The position numbers and the translations under genes are program-made. This document shows positions 1 through 10,550 of a stretch of DNA of 64,000 nt, piece by piece. Numbering within the stretch: the first letter of the stretch is position 1; the number at the start of each line of letters is the position of its first letter. The notes beneath the pieces were generated by a model that made no database searches, was not told the origin of the DNA, and saw only the letters and a program-made list of their open reading frames with translations. This DNA is from Aquibacillus salsiterrae (GTDB taxonomy: Bacteria > Bacillota > Bacilli > Bacillales > Amphibacillaceae), in contig NZ_JAMQKC010000002.1 in NCBI RefSeq assembly GCF_028416595.1, positions 411,049 to 475,048 of the forward strand. Direction: 5' to 3'.

Positions 1-1
1 T

Positions 2-811
2 CCGATTGGAAGAACCCCTAGGTCCAATCCGGCAACTTATACTGGTGTATTTGATGACATTCGTGATGTGTTCGCCCAAACGAATGAGGCAAAAGTAAGG
101 GGTTATAAAAAGGGAAGGTTTAGTTTTAATGTGAAGGGTGGCCGTTGTGAAGCTTGTCGTGGCGACGGGATTATTAAAATTGAAATGCATTTCTTACCTG
201 ATGTATATGTACCGTGTGAAGTATGCCATGGCAAACGGTACAATCGTGAAACGCTTGAGATTAAATATAAAGGGAAAAATATTGCTGATGTACTCGATAT
301 GACAATGGAAGAAGCTCTTGGATTTTTCGCAAACATCCCGAAAATCAAGCGGAAGCTCCAAACGGTTTTTGATGTAGGGTTAGGGTATATTCGCCTAGGA
401 CAACCAGCAACGACATTGTCCGGTGGAGAAGCACAACGGGTGAAACTTGCTAGTGAATTACACCGGAGATCAAATGGTAAAACTTTTTACATTTTGGATG
501 AACCAACAACCGGGCTACATGTTGATGACATCTCACGCTTGCTTGAGGTACTTCAACGATTAGTAGAAAACGGCGATTCGGTTCTTATTATTGAGCATAA
601 TCTTGATGTTATAAAAGCAGCAGATTATTTGATTGATTTAGGTCCAGAGGGTGGTGACCGCGGCGGAATGATTATAGCGACTGGTACACCAGAAGAAATT
701 GCGAACCATCCAGATTCACATACTGGTACGTATTTGAGACCAATCCTCGAGCGGGACCGGAAACGAATGGAAGAAAGAATGAATGAAAAGGAAAAGGTAG
801 CACAAAGTTAG
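2..811 (+). CDS. uvrA: UvrABC excinuclease ATPase subunit A, C-terminal part
   Basis: C-terminal 269 residues of UvrA, the damage-recognition ABC-type ATPase of nucleotide excision repair; the rest lies left of the window. The frame is open from base 2 ([15 protein letters not shown]), so the first ATG/GTG inside is not a start. Visible are the zinc-finger cysteines (CEACRGDG and CEVCHGK), the ABC signature [15 protein letters not shown], the Walker B segment [12 protein letters not shown] and the switch region [10 protein letters not shown]. In bacilli uvrA follows uvrB. A terminator hairpin lies just after the stop. Identification is secure; only the 5' truncation limits it. Confidence 0.97.
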   Translation, partial: PIGRTPRSNPATYTGVFDDIRDVFAQTNEAKVRGYKKGRFSFNVKGGRCEACRGDGIIKIEMHFLPDVYVPCEVCHGKRYNRETLEIKYKGKNIADVLDMTMEEALGFFANIPKIKRKLQTVFDVGLGYIRLGQPATTLSGGEAQRVKLASELHRRSNGKTFYILDEPTTGLHVDDISRLLEVLQRLVENGDSVLIIEHNLDVIKAADYLIDLGPEGGDRGGMIIATGTPEEIANHPDSHTGTYLRPILERDRKRMEERMNEKEKVAQS

Positions 812-823
812 ATGGATATTTTA

Positions 824-870
824 GGCTGAAGCATGTTGGAATTTATTTGTTTCAGCCTTTTATTTTTTTC
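824..870 (+). terminator. Intrinsic terminator of uvrA
   Basis: Inverted repeat GGCTGAA (824-830) and TTCAGCC (851-857) with a 20-nt loop, followed by a T-rich tract to 870. It closes the uvrA transcript 13 bases after the stop codon. The stem is short, so confidence is moderate to good. Confidence 0.7.
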
Positions 871-997
871 TAATGTACAGGCTTGAGTGACAAGTTAAAT
901 ATCCCCCAAGTGCTTTGCTTGTTGGGGACTGCTATAGGAAGCTATAATAAGAGTAGCAATGGCTTTTTTTAAGAAGGAGAAGGAAAGGGTGAATTGG

Positions 998-1351
998 ATG
1001 GAACAAATCCATATCGATAAAGTACAAACGGAGTTAAACAGATTTCTAAATAAAGAGGTCTATGTTCATTTGGAAACTACTAACGGAGCATATGCAAGTC
1101 ACTTCGATGATAAAGCCTACAATGTTGGTGCTTTTATTCGTAATGCGAAAGTAACATATCAGCACGCCAAAATTGTTGGAATAAACGGAGCCTATCGTGT
1201 TGGACTTAAAATGGATATTGGCTGGGTCTACGCTGAAGGGATTAACCAATATGAGGTAGACAATCAGAACCGATTATTAATGGCAGGTCATGACCGAGAA
1301 GGAAGATTGATGGTTACATTAGAAATTAGTGAAACGCCTTTTAGTTATTAA
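998..1351 (+). CDS. yojF: YojF-like DUF1806 protein
   Basis: 117-residue protein matching the YojF/DUF1806 family, a small soluble protein of unknown activity that is nearly always encoded next to the bacillithiol deacetylase gene, as here (bshB2 starts 47 bases downstream). Conserved-looking core includes VYVHLETTNGAYA and GLKMDIGWVYAEG. I chose the ATG at 998 because the family begins a few residues before this core and a purine-rich stretch (GGAAAGG, 982-988) precedes it. A GTG at 989 with AAGGAG nine bases upstream is a close alternative; the ATG at 959 has no ribosome binding site. The link to bacillithiol is by context only. Confidence 0.85.
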   Translation: MEQIHIDKVQTELNRFLNKEVYVHLETTNGAYASHFDDKAYNVGAFIRNAKVTYQHAKIVGINGAYRVGLKMDIGWVYAEGINQYEVDNQNRLLMAGHDREGRLMVTLEISETPFSY

Positions 1352-1398
1352 ACGAGAGACGCATAAATATAATCTAAGTAAGGGAGAAGTGTGTAATA

Positions 1399-2055
1399 GT
1401 GGAAAAACATGTGGTTGTAATCTATCCCCACCCAGATGATGAGGCATTTGGAGCCTCAGGTACGATTACTAAGTTTAGAAAAGAAGGTATTCCAGTTACC
1501 TATTTGTGTGGAACATTAGGAGAAATGGGAAGAAATATGGGCAATCCGACGTTTGCTAATCGCGAAACTCTTCCGGAAATTAGAAAAAAGGAATTAATAG
1601 AGGCATGCAAGGTATTAGACGTAGAGTTACAGATGTTAGGCTATCGTGACAAAACTTTAGAATTTGAGTCTCGTGATGAAGTAGCAGAAAGATTAAAGGG
1701 AATCCTGGAAAAAATCGAGCCGAGTCTAGTCATTACCCACTATCCAGAACATGCAGTCCACCCTGACCACAATGCATTTGGGGCTGCTGCGGTCGAGGCG
1801 GTTAGTAGAATGGACAAAAACAAACGCCCAACCGTTTGGGCTCAAGCAATTTCGATGACACATATCCAAGATTTAGGCGAACCAGATATCGTCAATGATA
1901 TTACTCCCTATTTAAAGACGAAAATGAACACAATTTTAGCACACAAATCACAAGCACAAGGCATGATTAGTAAAATGAAACAGGACTCAGAGGATTTTGA
2001 AGCAACAGTCAAAGCCCGGTTAGGGACAGAAAGCTTTTATACTTGGAAATTCTAA
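1399..2055 (+). CDS. bshB2: Bacillithiol biosynthesis deacetylase BshB2
   Basis: 218-residue zinc deacetylase of the PIG-L/LmbE family. It removes the acetyl group from N-acetylglucosaminyl-malate in the second step of bacillithiol synthesis, in the cytoplasm. The metal-binding motif PHPDDE is at residues 11-16 and HPDHN near residue 125. It starts at GTG with AGGGAG upstream. The yojF-bshB2 pair matches B. subtilis yojF-yojG, which supports BshB2 rather than BshB1 (usually with bshA and mgsA). A bacilliredoxin gene at 56.4 kb fits a bacillithiol-making host. Confidence 0.9.
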   Translation: MEKHVVVIYPHPDDEAFGASGTITKFRKEGIPVTYLCGTLGEMGRNMGNPTFANRETLPEIRKKELIEACKVLDVELQMLGYRDKTLEFESRDEVAERLKGILEKIEPSLVITHYPEHAVHPDHNAFGAAAVEAVSRMDKNKRPTVWAQAISMTHIQDLGEPDIVNDITPYLKTKMNTILAHKSQAQGMISKMKQDSEDFEATVKARLGTESFYTWKF

Positions 2056-2076
2056 AGCTCTAAAGGGGATTTGTTA

Positions 2077-3171
2077 ATGAATGAAGAGCGAAGGAAAATT
2101 TTAAAGATGGTAGAAGATGGAATGTTAAGCTCAGAGGAAGCTGAAGAATTGTTTGAGTCAGTAGATAAAACTGAACAAGCTGCAAACAATCCTTATTCCA
2201 TTAGTGAGAAGGTTAATTGGGAAGAGCGCCCAAACGAGTATCAAGGAAATAGCCGTGAGAAAGGTACTGCAGCAAAATTGTTAGGCTATCTAGAAGAGGC
2301 ATTTACTAAAATCAAAAATGTTGATTTAGATTTGAATTTTGGCAACTTTTATTCCATCTCACACGTTTTCCAAATGAACGATACGCGCTTTTCAAAAATG
2401 GATATAGATATTGCCAACGGAAACGTTCAAATTGTTCCATGGGATGAAGATGTCGTTCGGATAGCGTGTGAAGCGAAAGTCTATCAAGTGAACAATCAAG
2501 AGGAAGCTAGACAAAAGTTTTTAGAGCAGACCGATTTCTCGATTGACGACGGAATTCTTCATTTTATCATCTCAACAAAACAGGTTAAGGTTGATACGAC
2601 GATACGAATACCAACGAAATTCTATGAAAAAGTTAGTCTACATTTGTTTAATGGTTCCATTAATGTGGAATATTTAAAAGGAAAACAGCTACGAACTAAA
2701 ACGACCAATGGTTCGATTGATCTTCATTCGATTGAAATGAAAACAATCAATGCCCAAACCGTTAATGGTAAGCTTAAAGGTGGCAATCTTTTGGCGGATA
2801 CTATCGAAGCAGAAACAATCAGTGGTTCGGTTTACTTAGTAGGGGATGTGAAAAAGGTAGATGCGCAAGTCGTCAATGGTAGTATCCATTGTACTTGGCA
2901 CAGGCAACCGGAAATTGCTTTTTTAAAAGCGACAACAGGTAGTATCCGGCTTCATGTTCCAGAGGATAGTGTCATTGATGGAAAACTAGAAACGAATATC
3001 GGTAATCTTCATTGTAATTTAACGAACTATAAAATCTACGCCGAAAAAAAAGATATGGTAAAACGGGCACTTCATTTTGAAACAGAAGCTCACCAGAAGG
3101 AGCAAGTCTTTCATCTAGAGGCAGAGACAAAAACAGGCTCGATTTGGATCATCCCACATGAATTAACGTAA
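2077..3171 (+). CDS. yvlB: YvlB-like DUF4097 protein (LiaX family)
   Basis: 364 residues. The N terminus (about 1-40, NEERRKILKMVEDGMLSSEEAEELF) is a short helical SHOCT-like segment; the rest (about 95-360) is a run of beta strands typical of DUF4097, with repeated turns NGSI/NGNV/TGSI that suggest a beta-helix. No signal peptide is visible. In B. subtilis this gene is in yvlABCD, and the enterococcal homologue LiaX senses cell-envelope attack with LiaY (PspC) and LiaZ. The next two genes here are yvlC and yvlD, so the set is complete apart from yvlA. The ATG at 2077 is preceded by AAGGGG with proper spacing; the TTG at 2071 is less likely. Confidence 0.88.
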   Translation: MNEERRKILKMVEDGMLSSEEAEELFESVDKTEQAANNPYSISEKVNWEERPNEYQGNSREKGTAAKLLGYLEEAFTKIKNVDLDLNFGNFYSISHVFQMNDTRFSKMDIDIANGNVQIVPWDEDVVRIACEAKVYQVNNQEEARQKFLEQTDFSIDDGILHFIISTKQVKVDTTIRIPTKFYEKVSLHLFNGSINVEYLKGKQLRTKTTNGSIDLHSIEMKTINAQTVNGKLKGGNLLADTIEAETISGSVYLVGDVKKVDAQVVNGSIHCTWHRQPEIAFLKATTGSIRLHVPEDSVIDGKLETNIGNLHCNLTNYKIYAEKKDMVKRALHFETEAHQKEQVFHLEAETKTGSIWIIPHELT

Positions 3172-3198
3172 AGTAAACCTATAAGGGGGAAGGTTCTT

Positions 3199-3393
3199 GT
3201 GAAGAAATTAGTTCGTCCAAATGACCAACGAATGTTAGCTGGTGTGTTGGGTGGAATTGCACAGTATTTTTCCATTGATGCAACCATTATTCGAATAGTC
3301 TTTGTTGTTGGTTTAATTTTCACGACATTTTTCCCTTTAGCGTTGTTGTACCTTGCAGGAATCTTTATCATTCCGAATGAAAGGGATAGGTAA
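3199..3393 (+). CDS. yvlC: PspC-domain membrane protein YvlC
   Basis: 64-residue PspC-domain protein. It starts at GTG behind a strong purine-rich site (AAGGGGGAAGG). The conserved N-terminal stretch (RMLAGVLGGIAQYF) is followed by one hydrophobic helix (about residues 33-58) and a basic/acidic tail. Family members sit in the cytoplasmic membrane and take part in phage-shock or Lia-type envelope stress responses. It lies 27 bases after yvlB and 3 bases before yvlD, so the three are surely co-transcribed. Confidence 0.9.
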   Translation: MKKLVRPNDQRMLAGVLGGIAQYFSIDATIIRIVFVVGLIFTTFFPLALLYLAGIFIIPNERDR

Positions 3394-3396
3394 ACG

Positions 3397-3762
3397 ATGA
3401 AAAAGTGGATGTTATCAATTCTATTAAATGCCGTTGCCTTAATTGTTGTTGATCAGTTATTTGCTTCCTTTTATTTGGAAGGTTTCGGTACAGCATTATT
3501 AGCTAGCGTGATTTTATCGGTGCTAAATATTTTCGTCAAACCTTTACTTGTGGTACTGACCTTACCTATTACTATTGTGTCTTTTGGATTGTTCCTTTTC
3601 GTCATCAATGCTATTACATTAATGATTACCCAAGTGTTACTAGGAAGTTCTTTTGTAATTAGTGGGTTTGCTATGGCAATCGGTGCTGCTGTTATTTTGT
3701 CGATTTTAAATCTTATTTTACAACGATTAATTAAAGATACAATCTTGGTACAGCGTAGGTAA
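3397..3762 (+). CDS. yvlD: YvlD membrane protein (phage holin family 4-like)
   Basis: 121 residues with four hydrophobic segments (about 7-25, 28-48, 56-78, 86-110), the pattern of the YvlD / 'phage holin family' proteins of unknown molecular role. It is the last gene of the yvlBCD (liaXYZ-like) set. There is a 3-base gap from yvlC and a terminator hairpin that overlaps its stop codon. Confidence 0.88.
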   Translation: MKKWMLSILLNAVALIVVDQLFASFYLEGFGTALLASVILSVLNIFVKPLLVVLTLPITIVSFGLFLFVINAITLMITQVLLGSSFVISGFAMAIGAAVILSILNLILQRLIKDTILVQRR

Positions 3763-3785
3763 ACCAAACCTGCGCTGTTTTATAT
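3750..3785 (+). terminator. Intrinsic terminator of yvlBCD
   Basis: Stem ACAGCGTAGGT (3750-3760) pairs with ACCTGCGCTGT (3768-3778) with one mismatch, followed by TTTTATATT. The left arm overlaps the last codons of yvlD. Confidence 0.75.
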
Positions 3786-3865
3786 TAGGCTAATTGGAAC
3801 TATTCTTCCTTCCTATTATTTAGACTAAGAAGCTTGCTATTGATGGTGCTTCCCTAGTGAAAAAA

Positions 3866-3874
3866 TGCTACAAT
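3866..3874 (+). promoter_or_regulatory. Extended -10 promoter of hprK
   Basis: TGCTACAAT is a good extended -10 element 47 bases before hprK. No convincing -35 is seen at 16-18 bases. It is the only promoter-like sequence between the yvlD terminator and hprK. Confidence 0.5.
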
Positions 3875-3921
3875 AGTTAACAATGATTGACATCATTTAG
3901 GCAAGATGGAGGGAAAAGGGT

Positions 3922-4869
3922 ATGGTGAAGGTTCGTACAGAGGATTTATTAAATCAGTTTCAACTCGAATTACTAGCAGGAGAAGATGGAATCCATCGAG
4001 AGATTTTCATGAGTGATATATCTCGTCCTGGTATTGAAATGACAGGCTATTTTAAATATTACCCGAAAGATAGACTTCAATTGTTAGGTAAAACAGAATT
4101 ATCCTATTTTGATGACTTAACCAGTGAGCAAAAGCGAAATCGTGCTTTACGTTTATGCACAGACATCACACCAGGGATAGTTATTACTCGTGGGATGGAC
4201 ATTCCTGAAGAATTAGTGGAGGCGTGCAACAAATCGGGTGTTCCGTTAATGCGCTCCCCGTATAAAACGACGAGAGTAATCAGTCGGTTAACTAACTTCT
4301 TAGAAGCTAAATTTGCACCATTTACCGCTGTGCACGGGGTACTTGTTGATATTTACGGGATTGGGGTCTTAATAACAGGTCAAAGTGGTGTTGGTAAAAG
4401 TGAAACAGCACTAGAATTAGTAAAGCGTGGTCATCGACTGGTTGCAGATGATAGCGTTGAGATTAGACAAGAGGACTATGATAGGTTAATCGGTACGGCC
4501 CCGCCATTAATTGAACATTTACTTGAAATAAGAGGTCTAGGGATTATCAATGTGATGACATTGTTTGGGGCAGGCTCTGTAAGGTCTTATAAGAAAATAT
4601 CACTTGTTATAAACTTGGAGATTTGGGATCAGAAAAAAACGTATGATCGCTTAGGGCTTGATGAGGACACCATGAAAATTATTGATGTTGATGTACCTAA
4701 AGCAACTATTCCAGTACGGCCAGGTCGTAACTTAGCAGTTATTATTGAAGTGGCAGCAATGAACTTCCGCTTAAAACGTATGGGAGTTAATGCAGCAGAA
4801 GAATTTTCCGAGCGATTGACGACAATGATTGAACAAGAGAAAAGTACACTAGATATGGATTTAGATTAA
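3922..4869 (+). CDS. hprK: HPr kinase/phosphorylase
   Basis: 315-residue bifunctional HPr kinase/phosphorylase. It phosphorylates Ser46 of HPr and Crh when fructose-1,6-bisphosphate is high and reverses this with phosphate, setting CcpA-dependent catabolite control. Visible are the P-loop GQSGVGKS at 153-160, the conserved His138 before it, and the HRLVADD motif (171-177) with the catalytic aspartates. Length matches the family. It heads hprK-lgt-ppaX-yvoF as in B. subtilis; lgt starts 15 bases after its stop. Both its substrates, HPr and Crh, are encoded in this window. Confidence 0.98.
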   Translation: MVKVRTEDLLNQFQLELLAGEDGIHREIFMSDISRPGIEMTGYFKYYPKDRLQLLGKTELSYFDDLTSEQKRNRALRLCTDITPGIVITRGMDIPEELVEACNKSGVPLMRSPYKTTRVISRLTNFLEAKFAPFTAVHGVLVDIYGIGVLITGQSGVGKSETALELVKRGHRLVADDSVEIRQEDYDRLIGTAPPLIEHLLEIRGLGIINVMTLFGAGSVRSYKKISLVINLEIWDQKKTYDRLGLDEDTMKIIDVDVPKATIPVRPGRNLAVIIEVAAMNFRLKRMGVNAAEEFSERLTTMIEQEKSTLDMDLD

Positions 4870-4884
4870 GGAGAGTGAAAGACT

Positions 4885-5712
4885 TTGACTTGTAGTGCAC
4901 CCGCAATAGATCGGGTATTTCTTGAACTTGGGCCTTTTACTGTCTATTGGTATGGGGTAATTATTGCGACAGGGGCTTTTCTAGGTTTGTGGTTAGCTAC
5001 GCGAGAAGCTGACCGCCTAGGTTTACAGAAAGATACGTTTGTTGACTTAGTAGTATTTGCCATTCCAATTGCGATTATTTCTGCTCGAATTTACTATGTT
5101 GTCTTTGAATGGGATAGATATGTCGGGGCGCAGTGGTGGGAGGTTTTTGCTGTATGGAAAGGCGGAATTGCCATTCATGGGGCGTTAATTGGTTCTGCTA
5201 TAACAGCGATTATTTTTACTCGGGTAAAGAAACTGTCCTTTTGGCAAATCACTGATATTGCTGCACCAAGTCTTATTTTAGGTCAGGCAATTGGTCGTTG
5301 GGGCAATTTTATGAACCAAGAAGCACATGGTGGCCCAGTTTCGGAAGCTACATATCAAAACGTTTTGCAATATTTACCGGATTTCATTACCAATCAAATG
5401 TGTATTGGTGGAATTTTGTATCACCCAACCTTCCTTTATGAATCTGTCTGGAATATACTAGGCATGATCTTCTTGCTTATATTGCGTCGTTACAATCCAA
5501 GACGAGGAGAGATCTTTTTAAGCTACCTTATTTGGTATTCGGTTGGAAGGTATTTTATTGAAGGCATGCGTACGGACAGTTTATATATTGTTGCTAATTT
5601 AAGAACAGCACAAGTAATTTCCATTCTTTTAGTACTTGTTGGTATCGCACTTATCATCTATCGACGTAAAGCAGGTTTAGCTAACAAGCGGTATGATGGC
5701 GAGAAAGTATAA
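4885..5712 (+). CDS. lgt: Prolipoprotein diacylglyceryl transferase
   Basis: 275-residue polytopic membrane enzyme that moves diacylglycerol from phosphatidylglycerol to the lipobox cysteine of prelipoproteins. The Lgt signature [14 protein letters not shown] is clear, as is the early HGxL-type segment (IHGALIG). About seven hydrophobic helices are seen. The start is TTG at 4885, behind AAGGAGAG. The only obvious lipoprotein substrate in this window is the ABC binding protein at 23.6 kb. A repeat element separates lgt from ppaX. Confidence 0.97.
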   Translation: MTCSAPAIDRVFLELGPFTVYWYGVIIATGAFLGLWLATREADRLGLQKDTFVDLVVFAIPIAIISARIYYVVFEWDRYVGAQWWEVFAVWKGGIAIHGALIGSAITAIIFTRVKKLSFWQITDIAAPSLILGQAIGRWGNFMNQEAHGGPVSEATYQNVLQYLPDFITNQMCIGGILYHPTFLYESVWNILGMIFLLILRRYNPRRGEIFLSYLIWYSVGRYFIEGMRTDSLYIVANLRTAQVISILLVLVGIALIIYRRKAGLANKRYDGEKV

Positions 5713-5745
5713 TGAAAATTCCCTGTTGGGCCCCTTTAAGTGCGT

Positions 5746-5902
5746 GTTTAAAAAGGAGGATAAAAAGGACCGAGAAGTTCGAGGCGGCGTAGCTTTGAGC
5801 ACCGGAATGTACGCAAGTAGGTACATGAGGAGCGGAAAAGTAAGCCAATGAAGAAATTCGATGTGTCATTTTTACCGGACTTTTTAAACAACCTCTTTAA
5901 AC
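5746..5902 (+). repeat. 157-bp inverted-repeat element (MITE-like) between lgt and ppaX
   Basis: The ends are near-inverted copies: the left end begins GTTTAAAAAGGAGG and then AAAAAGGAC. The right end reads GGACTTTTTAAAC then CCTCTTTAAAC, giving about 25 imperfectly paired terminal bases. Inside is a small hairpin TGTAC...GTACA (about 5808-5825). It contains no convincing gene; an open frame running through it is why ppaX can appear 35 codons too long. It looks like a non-autonomous mobile repeat inserted in the hprK operon. I recall similar intergenic palindromes in Bacillaceae but cannot check copy number here. Confidence 0.6.
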
Positions 5903-5952
5903 ATTACTTAGAACAAAGCAGACAAAGGAAGAGAAAGGAGCAAAGGACATCG

Positions 5953-6591
5953 ATGACGATTCGAACGATACTCTTTGATTTAGATGGAACGCTTATTGAC
6001 ACGAATGAATTAATTATTGCGTCGTTTACACATACACTTTTGCACTATGCCCAAAACCAGTATAGTCGGGAGGATATTCTGGAGTTTATTGGACCACCAC
6101 TTGCTGACAGTTTTCGGTCGGTTGATCCAAACCGAGTGGAGGAAATGATTCAGACATACCGGGAACATAATTTAGCAAATCATGATAATTATGTTACTGC
6201 ATATCCGACTGTAGTAGAAACCATTCACAAACTAAAACAAGCTGGTTTTCAATTAGGTATTGTCACGACAAAAGTGAAAGATACTGCGCTTAAAGGACTA
6301 GAACTAACAGGTATGGGTGATTTATTTGAAGTGGTGATTGGTTTAGACGAGGTTGAACACGCCAAGCCACATCCTGAACCAATCTTTAAAGCGTTGGCAC
6401 AATTGGATGCGAAAGCAGAAGAAACACTAATGGTAGGAGATAACACCCATGATGTGATGGCCGGGAAAAATGCAAACACAAAAACAGCTGGTGTCGCATG
6501 GACGATTAAAGGCCGGGAGACTTTAGAAAAATTAGCACCAGATTATATGTTAGAAGAAATGAAGGATCTTTTACCCATTTTAGGGGTGTAA
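5953..6591 (+). CDS. ppaX: Pyrophosphatase PpaX (HAD family)
   Basis: 212-residue HAD-superfamily phosphatase. The nucleophile motif DLDGTLID has Asp9 and Asp11, motif II is VTTKVK, and motif III/IV is HAKPHPEP...VGDNTHD. In B. subtilis PpaX hydrolyses the pyrophosphate formed by the phosphorylase activity of HprK, and the gene is in the same operon. I start it at the ATG at 5953 ([12 protein letters not shown]), as in the family. The in-frame upstream extension to 5848 reads through the repeat element and has no similarity to the family. Confidence 0.93.
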   Translation: MTIRTILFDLDGTLIDTNELIIASFTHTLLHYAQNQYSREDILEFIGPPLADSFRSVDPNRVEEMIQTYREHNLANHDNYVTAYPTVVETIHKLKQAGFQLGIVTTKVKDTALKGLELTGMGDLFEVVIGLDEVEHAKPHPEPIFKALAQLDAKAEETLMVGDNTHDVMAGKNANTKTAGVAWTIKGRETLEKLAPDYMLEEMKDLLPILGV

Positions 6592-6594
6592 TCA

Positions 6595-8663
<2,069 letters not shown>

Positions 8664-8674
8664 TAATAGGTAGC

Positions 8675-8704
8675 CTAGAGCGTGTGGCACGCTAGAACTT
8701 TTTA
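8675..8704 (+). terminator. Terminator-like hairpin in the glpD leader
   Basis: AGCGTG (8679-8684) pairs with CACGCT (8688-8693), followed shortly by TTTTT (8699-8703). It lies between glpK and glpD. In B. subtilis the glpD leader holds a terminator overridden by the antiterminator GlpP with glycerol-3-phosphate; this hairpin is in the right place for that, but it may simply end glpK. Confidence 0.55.
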
Positions 8705-8775
8705 AAAGTTATGTGGGATTATATCCTATTATCTGGGTAGTATGTGTTTGTAGGATAAAGGAGTAGTGGTTAGTT

Positions 8776-10437
8776 ATGGTAAGGTTCTCAAATTTATACC
8801 GGAATGATATTTATGAGTCTTTAACGAATGAGAAATTGGATGTTTTAGTCATTGGTGGGGGGATCACCGGTTCAGGTATAGCGTTGGATGCTGCATCAAG
8901 AGGATTGAAAACCGGGCTTGTTGAGATGCAAGATTTTGCATTCGGTACATCAAGTCGTTCAACTAAACTAGTCCATGGCGGATTAAGGTACCTCCAACAA
9001 ATGGAAGTGCAAATGGTTGCTGAGGTTGGGAAAGAGCGAGCAGTTGTCTATGAGAATGGTCCGCATGTGACCAAACCAGAGTGGATGATGCTCCCCTTTT
9101 ACAAAAAGGGCAATTTCGGCCCACTTTCGGCAAATGTAGGTCTTCGCTTTTATGATTTTTTAGCACAAGTGAAAAAGACTGAAAGACGAATGATGCTATC
9201 GAAAAAAGAGGCATTGAAAAAGGAACCATTACTTAAGAGCGAGCATTTAAAAGGCGCTGGCTACTACGTAGAATATAAGACAGATGATGCCCGTTTAACG
9301 ATTGAAGTGCTGAAGAAGGCCATTGAGTTTGGTGCTCAAGCACTCAACTACTGTAAGGTGACAGAGTTCATTTATAATGAACAAAATAAAGTAGTCGGTG
9401 CAACTGTTGAAGACCAAATCGGGGGCCAACAGCATCAGTTGTTTGCCGAAAAAATTATTAATGCTGCAGGTCCTTGGGTTGATGAGTTACGGGAAATGGA
9501 TGGGTCTAAACAAGGGAAAACACTTTATTTAACAAAGGGAGTACATCTTGTGTTTGATCAATCTACATTTCCGTTAAAACAGGCTATCTATTTTGATAAT
9601 GAGGATGGAAGGATGATATTTGCCATCCCTAGAGACGGTAAAACGTATGTTGGAACTACCGATACGCCGTATGATGGTGATATCGCTCATCCTACTATAA
9701 CGAATGATGATCGCGATTACATCCTTCAAGCCATCCATTACATGTTCCCGACCTTATCGATTACGAAGGATGACGTGGAATCAAGCTGGGCGGGATTGCG
9801 ACCACTAATTGGTGACGAAGGAAAAGACCCTGATGAAATTTCTAGAAAAGATGAGATTTTCGTATCGGATTCTGGCCTATTATCGATTGCAGGCGGTAAG
9901 CTAACCGGTTATCGGAAAATGGCAGAAAGCGTTATCGATTTAGTCACGAAACAGCTGAAAAATGAAGTTGGTATTTTATATTCTAAATCAGAAACGAAAC
10001 AGATTCCGATATCAGGTGGAGAAGTGGGTGGTTCGAAAGGATTTAGTCGCTTCAAGCAACAACAAATGAACCATGCAAAGGCACTTGGAATACATCTAAG
10101 TCAGGCAGAGATATTAATTAGTCGGTATGGGGCCAATGTGGAAAAGGTTTTTGAAAAATATGAGAGCTTAACAAACGAAGCGTTACAGGCTGGGATAGAT
10201 CCAATTGTGTTTGCTGAGCTTCGTTACGCGATTGATGAAGAGTGTGTGTATAAGCCAGTTGATTTTTTTATCCGTCGTACGAGTGCGTTATTTTTTGATA
10301 TAGCATGGGTGGAGAAGTACCGAAAACCTGTTAGCAATTATATGGGAGAGGTTCTCCACTGGACCCAAGAAGAAATGGGGTACTATGCTAGAGAACTGCA
10401 ACAAATGCTAGATGTAGCTACGATACGTGAAGATTAA
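8776..10437 (+). CDS. glpD: Aerobic glycerol-3-phosphate dehydrogenase
   Basis: 553-residue FAD-dependent dehydrogenase that oxidises glycerol-3-phosphate to dihydroxyacetone phosphate at the membrane, feeding electrons to menaquinone. The N-terminal FAD-binding motif is GGGITGSGIALDAASRG (about 27-43), the conserved RSTKLVHGGLRYL follows, and the C-terminal alpha-helical domain ends the chain. It follows glpK by 112 bases that hold the leader hairpin, and it feeds triose phosphate to the glycolytic genes at 29-35 kb. Confidence 0.97.
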   Translation: MVRFSNLYRNDIYESLTNEKLDVLVIGGGITGSGIALDAASRGLKTGLVEMQDFAFGTSSRSTKLVHGGLRYLQQMEVQMVAEVGKERAVVYENGPHVTKPEWMMLPFYKKGNFGPLSANVGLRFYDFLAQVKKTERRMMLSKKEALKKEPLLKSEHLKGAGYYVEYKTDDARLTIEVLKKAIEFGAQALNYCKVTEFIYNEQNKVVGATVEDQIGGQQHQLFAEKIINAAGPWVDELREMDGSKQGKTLYLTKGVHLVFDQSTFPLKQAIYFDNEDGRMIFAIPRDGKTYVGTTDTPYDGDIAHPTITNDDRDYILQAIHYMFPTLSITKDDVESSWAGLRPLIGDEGKDPDEISRKDEIFVSDSGLLSIAGGKLTGYRKMAESVIDLVTKQLKNEVGILYSKSETKQIPISGGEVGGSKGFSRFKQQQMNHAKALGIHLSQAEILISRYGANVEKVFEKYESLTNEALQAGIDPIVFAELRYAIDEECVYKPVDFFIRRTSALFFDIAWVEKYRKPVSNYMGEVLHWTQEEMGYYARELQQMLDVATIRED

Positions 10438-10440
10438 CAA

Positions 10441-10482
10441 AGCCTGGGTTACTCACAAAGGAGTTAACCCAGGCTGTTCATT
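10441..10482 (+). terminator. Terminator of glpD
   Basis: AGCCTGGGTTA (10441-10451) pairs perfectly with TAACCCAGGCT (10465-10475). The T tract after it is weak (GTTCATTT). The strong 11-bp stem right after the stop codon still favours a terminator or 3' stabilising hairpin. Confidence 0.65.
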
Positions 10483-10488
10483 TAAAAG

Positions 10489-10550
10489 AAAAGAAAGTAT
10501 AAAAATGCAAGAGCTGTCTAGCTCCGGGCGCGACTTGCGCTTTTCTTATT
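10489..10550 (+). repeat. Palindromic repeat family, minimal copy (glpD/panE)
   Basis: Short copy: AAGAAAGTAT left end, A-rich tract, hairpin GAGCTGTCTAGCTC, then GGGCGC...GCGC and the right end CTTTTCTTAT. The long central hairpin is missing. Read on the minus strand it gives GAGCTAGACAGCTC followed by TTGCATTTTTA, a plausible terminator for panE. The right end contains the panE stop codon (10546-10548). Confidence 0.8.

Noticed and set aside
903..928. Hairpin TCCCCCAA...TTGGGGA before yojF
   Set aside because: A bulged short stem with no T tract and no known motif; could be chance in a promoter region.
5848..5952. 35-residue N-terminal extension of PpaX
   Set aside because: It is translated from the inverted-repeat element; the HAD motif and ribosome binding site fit the ATG at 5953.
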